Shown here: piece by piece, positions 8,989-16,747 of the stretch
How positions within the stretch are numbered: position 1 is the stretch's first letter
Layout: every line of letters begins with the position of its first letter
Assembly: GCA_963798775.1 (NCBI GenBank)
Contig: CAWCUK010000006.1
Span: forward strand, 62,001-126,000
Reading direction: 5' to 3'
DNA from: CAWCUK01 sp963798775
Lineage (GTDB): Bacteria > Bacteroidota > Ignavibacteria > Ignavibacteriales > Ignavibacteriaceae
Length of the DNA: 64,000 nucleotides
Position numbers and translations under genes: made by a program
The notes under the pieces: generated by a model
Told to the model about the DNA's origin: nothing
Seen by the model: the letters and a program-made list of their open reading frames with translations, nothing else
Database searches by the model: none

Positions 8989-9750
8989 ATGCTTGCTCAA
9001 CAATGGTTAAAAAATACTCGCGATGTAATGGATAAAATTGAAAATACACAAATGGAGAATATTAAAAAAGCAGCGGAAATAATGGCTGATACTATTGAAG
9101 CGGAACGCTGGGTTCATACTTTCGGATGCGGTCACGCTACTTTACCTATTGAAGAAATGTATCCTAGAATTGGCGGTTTTGTGGGTTTTCATCCTATGGT
9201 AGAATTACCTTTAACTTTTTTTACAAATATTACCGGTCAAATGGGTGTACACCAATTCGTTTTTTTAGAAAGAGTGGAAGGATACGGAGTTGAAATAATG
9301 AAAGGTTATAACTTCGATAAACGAGACTGCATGTGGATATTCTCTCATTCCGGAATTAATAATGTTAATATTGATATAGCTTTGGAATCAAAGAAAAAAG
9401 GAATGAAAGTTATTGTATTCGGATCTGCTGCCGAAGCAAAAGGTAAAAAGACCCGCCATTCTTCAGGTAAAACTATTTTTGATATCGCTGATATTGTTGT
9501 CGATACTTGCGCGCCTATAGGGGACGCGTCAGTAACTTTAAAAAATCATCAGGATAAAATTGCCCCTATTTCAACAATGGCTTTTGTAACAACTGTATGG
9601 ATGACTATAACTACCGTTGCCGAAATATTAGCCGATAGAGGTGTGAAATTATTTATTCATCCTTCTCATAATGTTCCCGGTGATACAACCGCTAAAGAGA
9701 GATTAACAGAAGCGCTCGATGAATATAAACGTAGGGTAGCGGGGGTTTAA
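8989..9750 (+). CDS. SIS-domain sugar-phosphate binding/isomerase family protein
   Basis: A 253-residue protein with one SIS (sugar isomerase) fold. The phosphosugar loop is HTFGCGHATLP near residues 43-53 and the second Ser-rich loop is FSHSGINNVNID near 116. It matches the stand-alone SIS family of about 250 residues (UPF0309/COG4821 type) often found beside ROK kinases and NagA. Members are thought to bind or isomerise amino-sugar phosphates, but few have been characterised. An AAGGAG ribosome site precedes the ATG. It ends the rightward block and converges on nagA. No nagB is present in the window, so this protein is a candidate for a sugar-phosphate step. Confidence 0.85.
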   Translation: MLAQQWLKNTRDVMDKIENTQMENIKKAAEIMADTIEAERWVHTFGCGHATLPIEEMYPRIGGFVGFHPMVELPLTFFTNITGQMGVHQFVFLERVEGYGVEIMKGYNFDKRDCMWIFSHSGINNVNIDIALESKKKGMKVIVFGSAAEAKGKKTRHSSGKTIFDIADIVVDTCAPIGDASVTLKNHQDKIAPISTMAFVTTVWMTITTVAEILADRGVKLFIHPSHNVPGDTTAKERLTEALDEYKRRVAGV

Positions 9751-9766
9751 TATTTAAGTTTTTGCT

Positions 9767-9836
9767 AAACTATGCTGCCAAATTAGCTGTTATTTCGATC
9801 CTGAAATAGTTTTTTAAGCGGCATAGTTTTATTTTG
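9767..9836. terminator. Bidirectional terminator between the SIS gene and nagA
   Basis: Outer stem AAACTATGCTGC / GCGGCATAGTTT (12 bp with one G-U), with an inner TATTTC/GAAATA hairpin. Flanking T-rich and A-rich tracts suit termination in both directions between convergent genes. Confidence 0.7.
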
Positions 9837-9851
9837 TCCCTTATAAATTAA

Positions 9852-11001
9852 TTATTTTTTTACGTAAACCTGCCGTCCTTCAACAAAAGTTGTATAGACG
9901 GAATAATCTTCATCCAGCAACACTAAATCCGCGTCTTTGCCTGCAGCAAGCGAACCTTTTTTATCTTCAATACCTAACACTTTAGCCGGATTTATTGTAA
10001 CGGAATTAATTGCTTCCGCAAAACCGCAGCCCGTAAATTCTTTAAATTTTAGCGCTATGTTTCCAAGACTCATAGTCGAGCCGATAAGCGTTCCGTCTAA
10101 ATATCGTGCCGCGCCGGCTTTTGATTCGTATTCCCTGCCGTTATACATGTAAATGCCTTCCGGTAAACCAATACCATGCATTCCGTCGGTTATGCAAATA
10201 CATCTTTCAGGCCCTAGAATATTATAAAGCATACTCACAATTCCGCTGTTAAGATGATGACCGTCGCTTATTATTTGTGCGGTAATGGTTTTATTTTCCA
10301 GGATGGCTGCCAGCGGTCCCGGAGAGCGATGGTGAAGCGGAGGCATTGCATTAAAAATATGTGTAATATGATTAATGCCAGCTTCAAATCCTTTCTGGGT
10401 TTCTTCATATGAAGCCGCGGAATGGGCAAAAGCGGGCACAACTTTATTCTTTATTAGCTCTTTAATTATTGCAAGGTTTCCCGGTAGTTCAGGAGCAATT
10501 GTCATCATCTTTAATGTACCGTTTGTAATTTCTAAAATTTCTATTAACGCTTCCGGTGAAGAAGAATAAATTCCTTTAGGGTTTAATCCTCCTTTTTTTT
10601 CCGGATTGATAAATGGCCCCTCAAGATGAAACCCTAATAGAGTTGCTCCTCCCAAGTCTTTATCAACATAATTTTGGGCTAATTTTAAATGAGCGTTATC
10701 TTCCGAAGGTTGAACTACAGTTGTTCCTAAATAACTTGTTGTTCCCGTTGCGGCCAAAGTTTTAGCTATTGTTTTTAGTGATTCTACATTATTATCTAGT
10801 ATATCCGCTCCTCCGGCGCCTTGAATGTGAATATCTATAAATCCCGGAACAACAATTCTGCCTCCTGCGTCTATAACTTCAACATTATCCGCGGTATAAT
10901 CATTTCCTGTATATTTTATCTTTGTGTTTTCAATTAATATACTTTAAAGGTTGATTGTCCTTATAAGATTTGCAGTTTTTTATCAGTATATTTTTGTTCA
11001 T
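9852..11001 (-). CDS. nagA: N-acetylglucosamine-6-phosphate deacetylase, frameshifted near the N-terminus
   Basis: The minus strand encodes a NagA-type amidohydrolase: PGFIDIHIQGAGG, the metal-ligand Glu in LGFHLEGPFINPEKKG, the His-containing VVPAFAHSAA and ITHIFNAMPPLHHRSPG, and the catalytic Asp region CICITDGMHGIG. It hydrolyses GlcNAc-6-phosphate to glucosamine-6-phosphate and acetate. The natural start is ATG at 11001 behind GGAG. Reading from it gives MNKNILIKNC and onward, but the frame breaks in an A-run at 10943-10945. Removing one base joins it to the main frame and gives about 382 residues, the normal NagA length. Without correction only a truncated product lacking the N-terminal small domain could be made. 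This is either an assembly error or an inactivating mutation. Confidence 0.88.
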
Positions 11002-11091
11002 TATTTCTCCGGAATCTAAAATGAATGCTTTTTTGTTTAATCTTCAATATACGCAATAATGATTTTAGTAGTTAAAAAAAGTGGAAGTTGA

Positions 11092-12423
11092 ATGAAAAAA
11101 AATGATGAAATGAAAAAAGACGCCGAAATCTTTTTTATAGAAGGAATAAAAGCAGCCGATTCTTTTACTATTGTGCGTGAAGCGGTAACTGTAAAAGAGA
11201 ATTTTTTAATAATAAAAGATGTATATGGAAATGAAAAAAATATAGATCTAAAATCTATTAATAAAATATTTATTATCGGTGCGGGAAAAGCTTCCGCAAA
11301 TATGGCTAAGGCAGCGGAAAAAATCTTAAATGAAAAAATTCATAAAGGAATTATTGTAACTAAATATGGTTTTGCAGAAGATCTAAATCTGTTAAAAGTT
11401 ATTGAGGCCGGACATCCTTTGCCCGATGAAAACAGTATTAAAGCAGCGAAAGAAATTTATTCAATCTGTGAAAACGCCGGTGAAAATGATTTGATAATAA
11501 ATCTTCTTTCCGGCGGCGCGTCGGCGTTATTATCATTGCCCATTGATGAATTAACTCTCAAGGATATTACCGGAGTTACAAAACTTCTTCTAAATTGCGG
11601 TGCTTCAATTGATGAATTAAATTGTATCAGAAAACATTTTTCTAAGGTTAAAGGAGGAAGATTAGCTAAAGCGGCGTCTCCTGCTAAAATTGTGTCATTA
11701 ATTCTTTCCGATGTTATCGGAGATAGGCTGGATACGGTCGGTTCGGGGCCTACTGTACCTGATACTTCATCTCTTGAGGATGTAAATAAAATTTTTGAGA
11801 AATATAATCTGTATGAAAAACTGCCGGAAAACATAAAGACTCTCTTAAAAGAAAATAAGGTTGAGGAAACGCCAAAAAAAAATGAAGAATATTTTAATCA
11901 TGTTTTTAACCTGTTAATTGGGAATAATAAAAAATCAATTGCCGCCGTTAAGAAAAATGCTGAGGGAAAAAATTATAATGTTAAAATATTATCATACGAA
12001 GTAGAAGGAGAGGCGAAGGAGGTTGGTAAAAATTTTGCCGAAAAAGCTAAAAAATATTCTAACGGAAAAGAAGGAAATTTTTGTTTAATTGCCGGAGGCG
12101 AAACAACTGTTAAAGTTACAGGAAGTGGAACAGGCGGACGTAATTTAGAACTTTGTTTGTCTGCCGCAAAAGAAATTAACGGTATTGACGGAATTATATT
12201 TTTAAGCGGAGGAACGGATGGAAATGATGGCCCAACCGATGCAGCGGGAGCAATAATAGACGGTAATACTATAATTAAAGGAAGGGAAAATAATTTAAAT
12301 GCTGATGAGTATTTAAAGAATAATGATTCTTATAATTACTTTAAAAAATTAGATCAGCTGCTTATTACAGGCCCTACAAAAACTAATGTTATGGATCTAC
12401 AAATAATTTTGATTTCCAAATAG
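11092..12423 (+). CDS. gckA: Glycerate 2-kinase (MOFRL family, GckA type)
   Basis: 443 residues, typical of the DUF4147-MOFRL glycerate kinases. Features include IFIIGAGKASANMAKAAE (around 65-80), EAGHPLPDENS, INLLSGGASALL, SDVIGDRLDTVGSGPTVPD and the C-terminal MOFRL signature LSGGTDGNDGPTDAAGA near 380. The enzyme makes 2-phosphoglycerate from D-glycerate and ATP. The gene is divergent from nagA with about 90 bases between starts, so the two may share a control region. Its link with amino-sugar catabolism is positional only. Confidence 0.93.
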   Translation: MKKNDEMKKDAEIFFIEGIKAADSFTIVREAVTVKENFLIIKDVYGNEKNIDLKSINKIFIIGAGKASANMAKAAEKILNEKIHKGIIVTKYGFAEDLNLLKVIEAGHPLPDENSIKAAKEIYSICENAGENDLIINLLSGGASALLSLPIDELTLKDITGVTKLLLNCGASIDELNCIRKHFSKVKGGRLAKAASPAKIVSLILSDVIGDRLDTVGSGPTVPDTSSLEDVNKIFEKYNLYEKLPENIKTLLKENKVEETPKKNEEYFNHVFNLLIGNNKKSIAAVKKNAEGKNYNVKILSYEVEGEAKEVGKNFAEKAKKYSNGKEGNFCLIAGGETTVKVTGSGTGGRNLELCLSAAKEINGIDGIIFLSGGTDGNDGPTDAAGAIIDGNTIIKGRENNLNADEYLKNNDSYNYFKKLDQLLITGPTKTNVMDLQIILISK

Positions 12424-12619
12424 AACTAAAAACTCCGCTTCTTGCATTTAAGAAGTACAAAAATAAGTATTCTCAATAATGCAAACGGCGATAATTCTTA
12501 ATTGCTAAATCTTGCCGAAATAAAACTATTCTAAGTCCTGGTATACATATTGTTATTCTTATTTAAAAATTTGATGATTTTTAATTTTCTTTTTTTTAGA
12601 TCAAAATAAGGAGAAAGCA

Positions 12620-12745
12620 ATGACTTGGGCAAAAATAAAAGATTGGTTATGGGAATATGATACTGTAGTATTCCTTGGATTTGTTGCTTTCGGCTGGCTC
12701 TTCCTCTGGATTATTTATGTAATGTTTGCCGTAATTTTCTTTTAG
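12620..12745 (+). CDS. 41-residue membrane miniprotein
   Basis: ATG at 12620 follows a strong AAGGAG site at normal spacing and opens a 41-codon frame ending at TAG 12743-12745. The N-terminal third is Trp-rich and charged (MTWAKIKDWLWEYD), followed by one long hydrophobic helix of about 25 residues to the C-terminus. A hairpin terminator begins 24 bases downstream, so this is a complete monocistronic unit. I know of no family for it. The ribosome site, own terminator and clean TM profile make it more convincing than a random ORF. Confidence 0.6.
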   Translation: MTWAKIKDWLWEYDTVVFLGFVAFGWLFLWIIYVMFAVIFF

Positions 12746-12768
12746 TTATTTTCCGTTCGTTCATATAA

Positions 12769-12804
12769 AGCGCGGCGTATTATCACCGCGCTAATTTCTT
12801 TTTT
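12769..12804 (+). terminator. Rho-independent terminator after the 41-residue ORF
   Basis: Perfect 7-bp GC stem AGCGCGG / CCGCGCT with a 10-base loop, followed by AATTTCTTTTTT. Confidence 0.8.
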
Positions 12805-12902
12805 ATTACTGATCGGATAACAACGTTATTTTACTGCTCCTATTTGAATTTAATTTTTATCTTCTCTATGTTTCCACACGATTTTTGTACACTCTTTAGA
12901 AG

Positions 12903-13526
12903 TTAAAATTATTAACGAAATATATCCTTCTTTTTCTTCTTCTGGTATTTTCAGCCTTCACTTCAGTTAATGCGCAATCAGTTAAGGTTGGAGTGGGAAT
13001 TCCTTTCGCTTTTGATAATGAATTCGTTAATGACGGCGACGGTTTTAATCTTTCTTTTGAATTTTTTCCCTTCGAACAAATCTCTTTAAGAAGTTTTGCC
13101 GGCGGATATGCCTCCACTACTAAAAATAATTACTTCCTTCATGAAAATTATTCACTGGTTTGGCTGGAGGAAGCTTTATTATTTCATCCGGTACGGATTT
13201 ATTTTTTTGCTCCTTACGCTGGCGCGGGATTCGGTTTTTATAAGGTGAATACTATGCTTTCGCCTAAAAATATTAAACTGCAGGACGGAGATTTTGTTAC
13301 TGTAAACGAGATTGTTAAAAATTCATTTTGCTTCAACATTGAAGGGGGAATAAATATACCGCTTTCTTCCGGAATTAATTTTAGTACTGACTTAAAATAT
13401 TTCTTCCTAAAACCTGAATCAGAAATTATTTATACAAATTCTGCCGGAAATTTAGATCGGCAAAAAAATAATAAAATTGATCTTAGCACTTTAGTTTGTA
13501 TGTTTTCTTTTCAAGTAATTTTCTGA
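12903..13526 (+). CDS. Probable outer-membrane beta-barrel protein, start codon missing or non-canonical
   Basis: The frame is open from 12900 to a stop at 13524-13526. Its first 25 codons encode a textbook signal peptide (KLLTKYILLFLLLVFSAF, then VNAQ before the cleavage point). The remainder alternates aromatic and polar residues in about eight amphipathic strands and ends in Phe, as outer-membrane barrels do. No ATG, GTG or TTG lies in frame before the signal peptide: TAG is at 12897-12899 and the codons after it are AAG TTA AAA. The first in-frame start that can be used is GTG/ATG-like around 12990, which would remove the signal. A TTG-to-TTA change at 12903 would explain it. Function unknown. 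Confidence 0.6.
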   Translation, partial: LKLLTKYILLFLLLVFSAFTSVNAQSVKVGVGIPFAFDNEFVNDGDGFNLSFEFFPFEQISLRSFAGGYASTTKNNYFLHENYSLVWLEEALLFHPVRIYFFAPYAGAGFGFYKVNTMLSPKNIKLQDGDFVTVNEIVKNSFCFNIEGGINIPLSSGINFSTDLKYFFLKPESEIIYTNSAGNLDRQKNNKIDLSTLVCMFSFQVIF

Positions 13527-13618
13527 TTCCCTAAATCATATCCCGCTAAATTGATCAGGACTTAAATCTTTTTTATTCTTACTTTTGTTTAGTTAAAAAA
13601 TTATACTAAAAGGTTTTT

Positions 13619-14731
13619 ATGGTTGATAAAAAAACAGAAGCTTTGTGGAAGTATCATCTTCAGGATGAAGTAGATGCTTCATTTTTATACCGGGTTTTAG
13701 CCGGAATGATTGAAAACGAAAAGCAGAAGAAAATTTATCTTCAACTTTCTGAAGTAGAAAATAAACATATTGCGGTTTGGAAAGATTTGCTGATTAAAAA
13801 TAATATTTCCGCTAAAGCAGATGAGCCTACATTTAAAGCCAAATCAATTGCCTGGATTTCAAAAAGATTTGGACCGGGATTATTAGCCAGAATGCTTTTA
13901 CGCGAAGAAGCTTACGAAGTTAAATCGTATTTAGGATTATACAACAAAACTAATTCTACACAAACTAAAGATATTGCTCTTCAACTTGCGCGAGATTCCG
14001 CCGAACACGCCAATAAATTAATGGATAATAAAGGAGTTACCGAAGAACCCTGGCATAGTTTGGAATCGGGCGGAATGCTGCGAAATATTGTATATGGTTT
14101 TAATGACGGTTTAACAGCTAATTTTGGTCTGATTGCCGGAATAATTGGGGCTAGCGCCGCGCCGCATATTATTTTAATTTCCGGTATTGCCGGAATGATT
14201 GCCGATTCGCTTTCAATGGGCGCTTCCGGATATTTGGCCGCTGTAAGTGAAAAAGAGGTTTTTGAACATGAGAAAAAATTGGAAGCTGAAGAAATTCGTT
14301 TAATGCCCGATTTGGAAACTGAAGAACTGGCTCTAATTTATGAATCAAAAGGTATGAATCCCGAAGATGCAAAAGCTCTGGCTGTTCAGGCGATGAAAAA
14401 TCCTGAACAAGCTTTGGAAGATAAAGTTAGGGAAGAATTGGGAATTGGGGAAAGAACTTCAAGTCCTTTAAAAGAAGGTTGGATTACCGGCGCGGCTACC
14501 GCGGTAGGTGCTATTATTCCTATAATTCCGTTTATCTTTTTCAGCGGCGCAATTGCTGTCTGGACATCTTTTATTGCTGCGATGTTAGCGCATTTCGGTG
14601 TGGGCGCCGCCAGAAGTTTCTTTACTGGACGCGGAATTTTTAGAAGCGGGCTCGATATGTTTGTTGTCGGTTTTGGCGTTGCGGCCGTTGGGTATTTAAT
14701 CGGCGAACTTGTCTTAAAATTCTTAAGTTAA
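13619..14731 (+). CDS. Ferritin-like/VIT1 fusion, probable iron or manganese transporter
   Basis: A 370-residue two-domain protein. Residues 1-140 form a helical rubrerythrin/ferritin-like domain with Glu and His ligands (QDEVDASFLYR, EVENKHIAVW, REEAYEVKSY, SAEHANKL). Residues 145-370 are a VIT1/CCC1 membrane domain: IVYGFNDGLTANFGLIAGIIGAS, a Met/Glu-rich loop between helices 2 and 3, and three C-terminal helices. CCC1/VIT1 proteins export Fe2+ or Mn2+ from the cytoplasm, and the fused di-iron domain is thought to bind the metal before transport. The gene stands alone. The FTR1 permease at 19509 is a second iron-related gene in the window. Confidence 0.9.
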   Translation: MVDKKTEALWKYHLQDEVDASFLYRVLAGMIENEKQKKIYLQLSEVENKHIAVWKDLLIKNNISAKADEPTFKAKSIAWISKRFGPGLLARMLLREEAYEVKSYLGLYNKTNSTQTKDIALQLARDSAEHANKLMDNKGVTEEPWHSLESGGMLRNIVYGFNDGLTANFGLIAGIIGASAAPHIILISGIAGMIADSLSMGASGYLAAVSEKEVFEHEKKLEAEEIRLMPDLETEELALIYESKGMNPEDAKALAVQAMKNPEQALEDKVREELGIGERTSSPLKEGWITGAATAVGAIIPIIPFIFFSGAIAVWTSFIAAMLAHFGVGAARSFFTGRGIFRSGLDMFVVGFGVAAVGYLIGELVLKFLS

Positions 14732-14836
14732 TTTTATTTCTAAAACTTGACTCGTTGGTCATTTTTGTATAGTTTTGCAGCCATATCAGATAAAAAAATC
14801 TGATTATGAAAAGGTTAAACCTGTTAGGAAAATGTT

Positions 14837-15262
14837 ATGAATACAAAAGAAAAAAATATTAGGGGAGAAAGAAAAAATGAAAAACCGTTAGTTTATTCTT
14901 GTTCTGGTTGTTCAAATTTAGCTCAATTAACAAATTATATTGCGCTGGATTTTAATAGGAAGGGAATAGCTGAAATGTCTTGTATTGTTGGAGTGGGCGG
15001 AGGTGTAAAACCTCTTGTAAAAAAAGCTAATTCGGGACGTGAAATAATTGTTCTGGACGGCTGCCCACTTCAATGCGCGAAGCATTGTTTAGAAAAAGAA
15101 AATATAGAACCTGCTTTACACTACACACTTACCGATTTCGGATTGAAGAAAAAGTTCAATATGGATTTTAATGCTGAAGATGCGGAACCGGTTGTCGAAA
15201 AAATCCTTTCAGATCTAAATAAAATAAATGAAGAGAAATTATTGACCGCTGAGGCAGTTTAA
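14837..15262 (+). CDS. DGC-domain putative zinc-binding protein
   Basis: A 141-residue protein with paired Cys motifs: CSGCSNLAQL near residue 22 and the family signature DGCPLQCAKHC near 75-85, preceded by the conserved loop CIVGVGGGVKPL. These place it in the DGC family of putative zinc-binding proteins, whose biochemical role is unsettled. A charged N-terminal extension of about 15 residues may be part of the protein or may mean a later start. It ends at a GC-rich terminator and lies upstream of the decayed molybdenum-hydroxylase locus, with no evident link to it. Confidence 0.85.
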   Translation: MNTKEKNIRGERKNEKPLVYSCSGCSNLAQLTNYIALDFNRKGIAEMSCIVGVGGGVKPLVKKANSGREIIVLDGCPLQCAKHCLEKENIEPALHYTLTDFGLKKKFNMDFNAEDAEPVVEKILSDLNKINEEKLLTAEAV

Positions 15263-15276
15263 ATTTCTTTAGTAAA

Positions 15277-15303
15277 GGCGCGGCGCCCGCTGCGTCTTTT
15301 TTT
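15277..15303 (+). terminator. Rho-independent terminator after the DGC gene
   Basis: Stem GGCGCGGC / GCTGCGTC (8 bp, two G-U) followed by seven T. Confidence 0.75.
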
Positions 15304-15481
15304 GATTAAAATTTTATTTATAGTTTGATTCATTAATTTCACTTTACTAATTTATAATCAGGCTTTGAATGCTAAAGTTTCTATTTTTAAGTTTGTTCAA
15401 TTCATATCTATAAATTTTTTTTCTCCCCGAAAAATTTTATACTAAAGAAAGTATTTTAGTACCGGAGAGATTATTATCCAA

Positions 15482-15783
15482 ATTATTGTTCCGGATGTAG
15501 CGAACGATGAAAAAAACAGCTATACTAAATTTTAAGGAAAGAGCGGTGTGGGATTTCGCGATTGTAAGAGTTGTTGTAGTTACTAAGAAATCGGGAAATA
15601 GAATAAGTGAGGCAAGTGTGAATTTTGGCGATCTGGTTCCCAAAAGCACGGAAGGAAGATAACCTAAACCGGGAGCTTTACAATCTTCGCTCAATGAAGA
15701 TTCTATTTTTAATATCGTTAAAGTTGCTCTTGAAAGAGCAGAACCTTTGGAAATGAGTACGTAATTTCGGCAAGAAATTTTAT
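15482..15783 (+). pseudogene. Remnant of a molybdenum hydroxylase FAD-binding subunit (CoxM/XdhB type)
   Basis: Conceptual translation in two frames recovers the second half of a CoxM/XdhB-like subunit. One frame reads IIVPDVANDEKNSYTKF up to a stop at 15533. The next frame continues ERAVWDFAIVRVVVV, then GNRISEASVNFGDLVPKSTEG, and after another stop LQSSLNEDSIFNIVKVALE and AEPLE. This matches the family pattern S-Y-x-K-F-x-x-R-x-x-x-D-[FY]-A followed by a glycine turn. At least two stops, a frameshift and no N-terminal FAD-binding half remain. It is followed by a MobA-like gene and an XdhC remnant, the usual partners of such enzymes, which strengthens the identification. Confidence 0.7.
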
Positions 15784-15807
15784 GAAAAGAATTTTAATGG
15801 AATTAGT

Positions 15808-16452
15808 TTGATGAATATTTGCGGAGTTTTAGTTTGTGCAGGTTTTTCAAGCATAATGGGTAGGATAAAATCTCTGCTTCCTTATAAAGGATTACCTTTT
15901 GCAGTTCAGATAATAAGAAAAATGAGCCTCGTTTGTAATAAGATAATTGTTGTTACCGGTTTTGAATCTGATAAAATTAAAACCGAGATAATAAAAGAAT
16001 TACAGATTTTAGATAAAAATACACAAAGCAATTTAATCGGCAAAACAGAATTCGTATTTAATCGGCATTTAGAAAGGGAAGTATTTTCTTCTCTGCGGTT
16101 TGGATTGAAAAGTGCCGATGATGCCGATTGGATTCTTTTTCATTTTATTGAGCAGCCTACTCTACCGGAAGAATTTTATTTGAGATTTATAGATCAGCTT
16201 GATGAAAATTTTAATTGGTTGCAGCCTTCTTATTTAGTGCGGATGCATGCGGAGCATATTTTAAAGGCCGGTCATCCGATTTTCTTAAAAAAAGATTTGT
16301 TCTCTCATATTATAAATGCCGGACAGGACGAAACTCTACAAGAATTTAAAGGAAGAGATATTGTTAAACTAAAAATATGGGAATGTAATTTCGCGGAAAT
16401 TCTTCAATATATAGATAATCCGGAGGAGTATAAACAAATAAATGAAAAATAG
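15808..16452 (+). CDS. MobA-like nucleotidyltransferase, probable molybdenum-cofactor cytidylyltransferase type
   Basis: A 214-residue NTP transferase. The N-terminal nucleotide-binding loop CAGFSSIMGRIKSLLPYKG corresponds to the family LAAGxSxRMGxxKxLLPY, but the conserved Arg before Met is Ile. Further on, RFGLKSADDADWILFHFIEQPTLP stands where the family has DQP (E replaces D) and AGHPIFLKKDLF matches the conserved AGHPVLF segment. MocA-type enzymes add CMP or GMP to molybdopterin for hydroxylases. The gene is flanked on both sides by wreckage of such a hydroxylase system, so it may itself be relaxing. Its reading frame is intact, but two key motif changes make activity doubtful. Confidence 0.75.
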   Translation: MMNICGVLVCAGFSSIMGRIKSLLPYKGLPFAVQIIRKMSLVCNKIIVVTGFESDKIKTEIIKELQILDKNTQSNLIGKTEFVFNRHLEREVFSSLRFGLKSADDADWILFHFIEQPTLPEEFYLRFIDQLDENFNWLQPSYLVRMHAEHILKAGHPIFLKKDLFSHIINAGQDETLQEFKGRDIVKLKIWECNFAEILQYIDNPEEYKQINEK

Positions 16453-16700
16453 CTTTATAAAGAAATTCTTAATCTTGAAGAACAAAAAATCTCTTTTGTA
16501 GCTGCTACAGGTATAAAAACATAAGGTTCCGTACCCGGAAAACCAGGTTTAAAAAGCGGCGGAAATATAAAAAAAAGTTACTTGTAATTTTCGTTACAGA
16601 GATTAATTTTGATACTATTATTCTCCCATTGGCTTGGATTTAGGCGAAAATTCACCTTATGAGATTGCTTAAGTATTGCTGCTTAAATTCAAAAAATAAA
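16453..16700 (+). pseudogene. Internally deleted XdhC-family remnant
   Basis: Directly after the MobA-like stop, one frame reads LYKEILNLEEQKISFVAATG, a stop in place of the residue before GSVPGKPGLK, and then degenerates. This matches the XdhC/CoxI N-terminus (ATVVRTxGSAPRKPGAKM). At 16625 a different frame gives PIGLDLGENSPYEIA, the C-terminal signature of the same family. The central 150 or more residues are missing. XdhC inserts sulfurated molybdenum cofactor into xanthine dehydrogenase-type enzymes. Together with the remnant at 15482 it marks a lost molybdenum-hydroxylase locus. Confidence 0.75.
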
Positions 16701-16747
16701 AAATTCCGTCCAGTAAGAAGCTGAAATTAAAATAAGTAAAACATAAA

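Noticed and set aside
12424..12619. CTTCTT/AAGAAG hairpin after the glycerate kinase gene as a terminator
   Set aside because: The stem is short and AT-rich and lacks a T-run.
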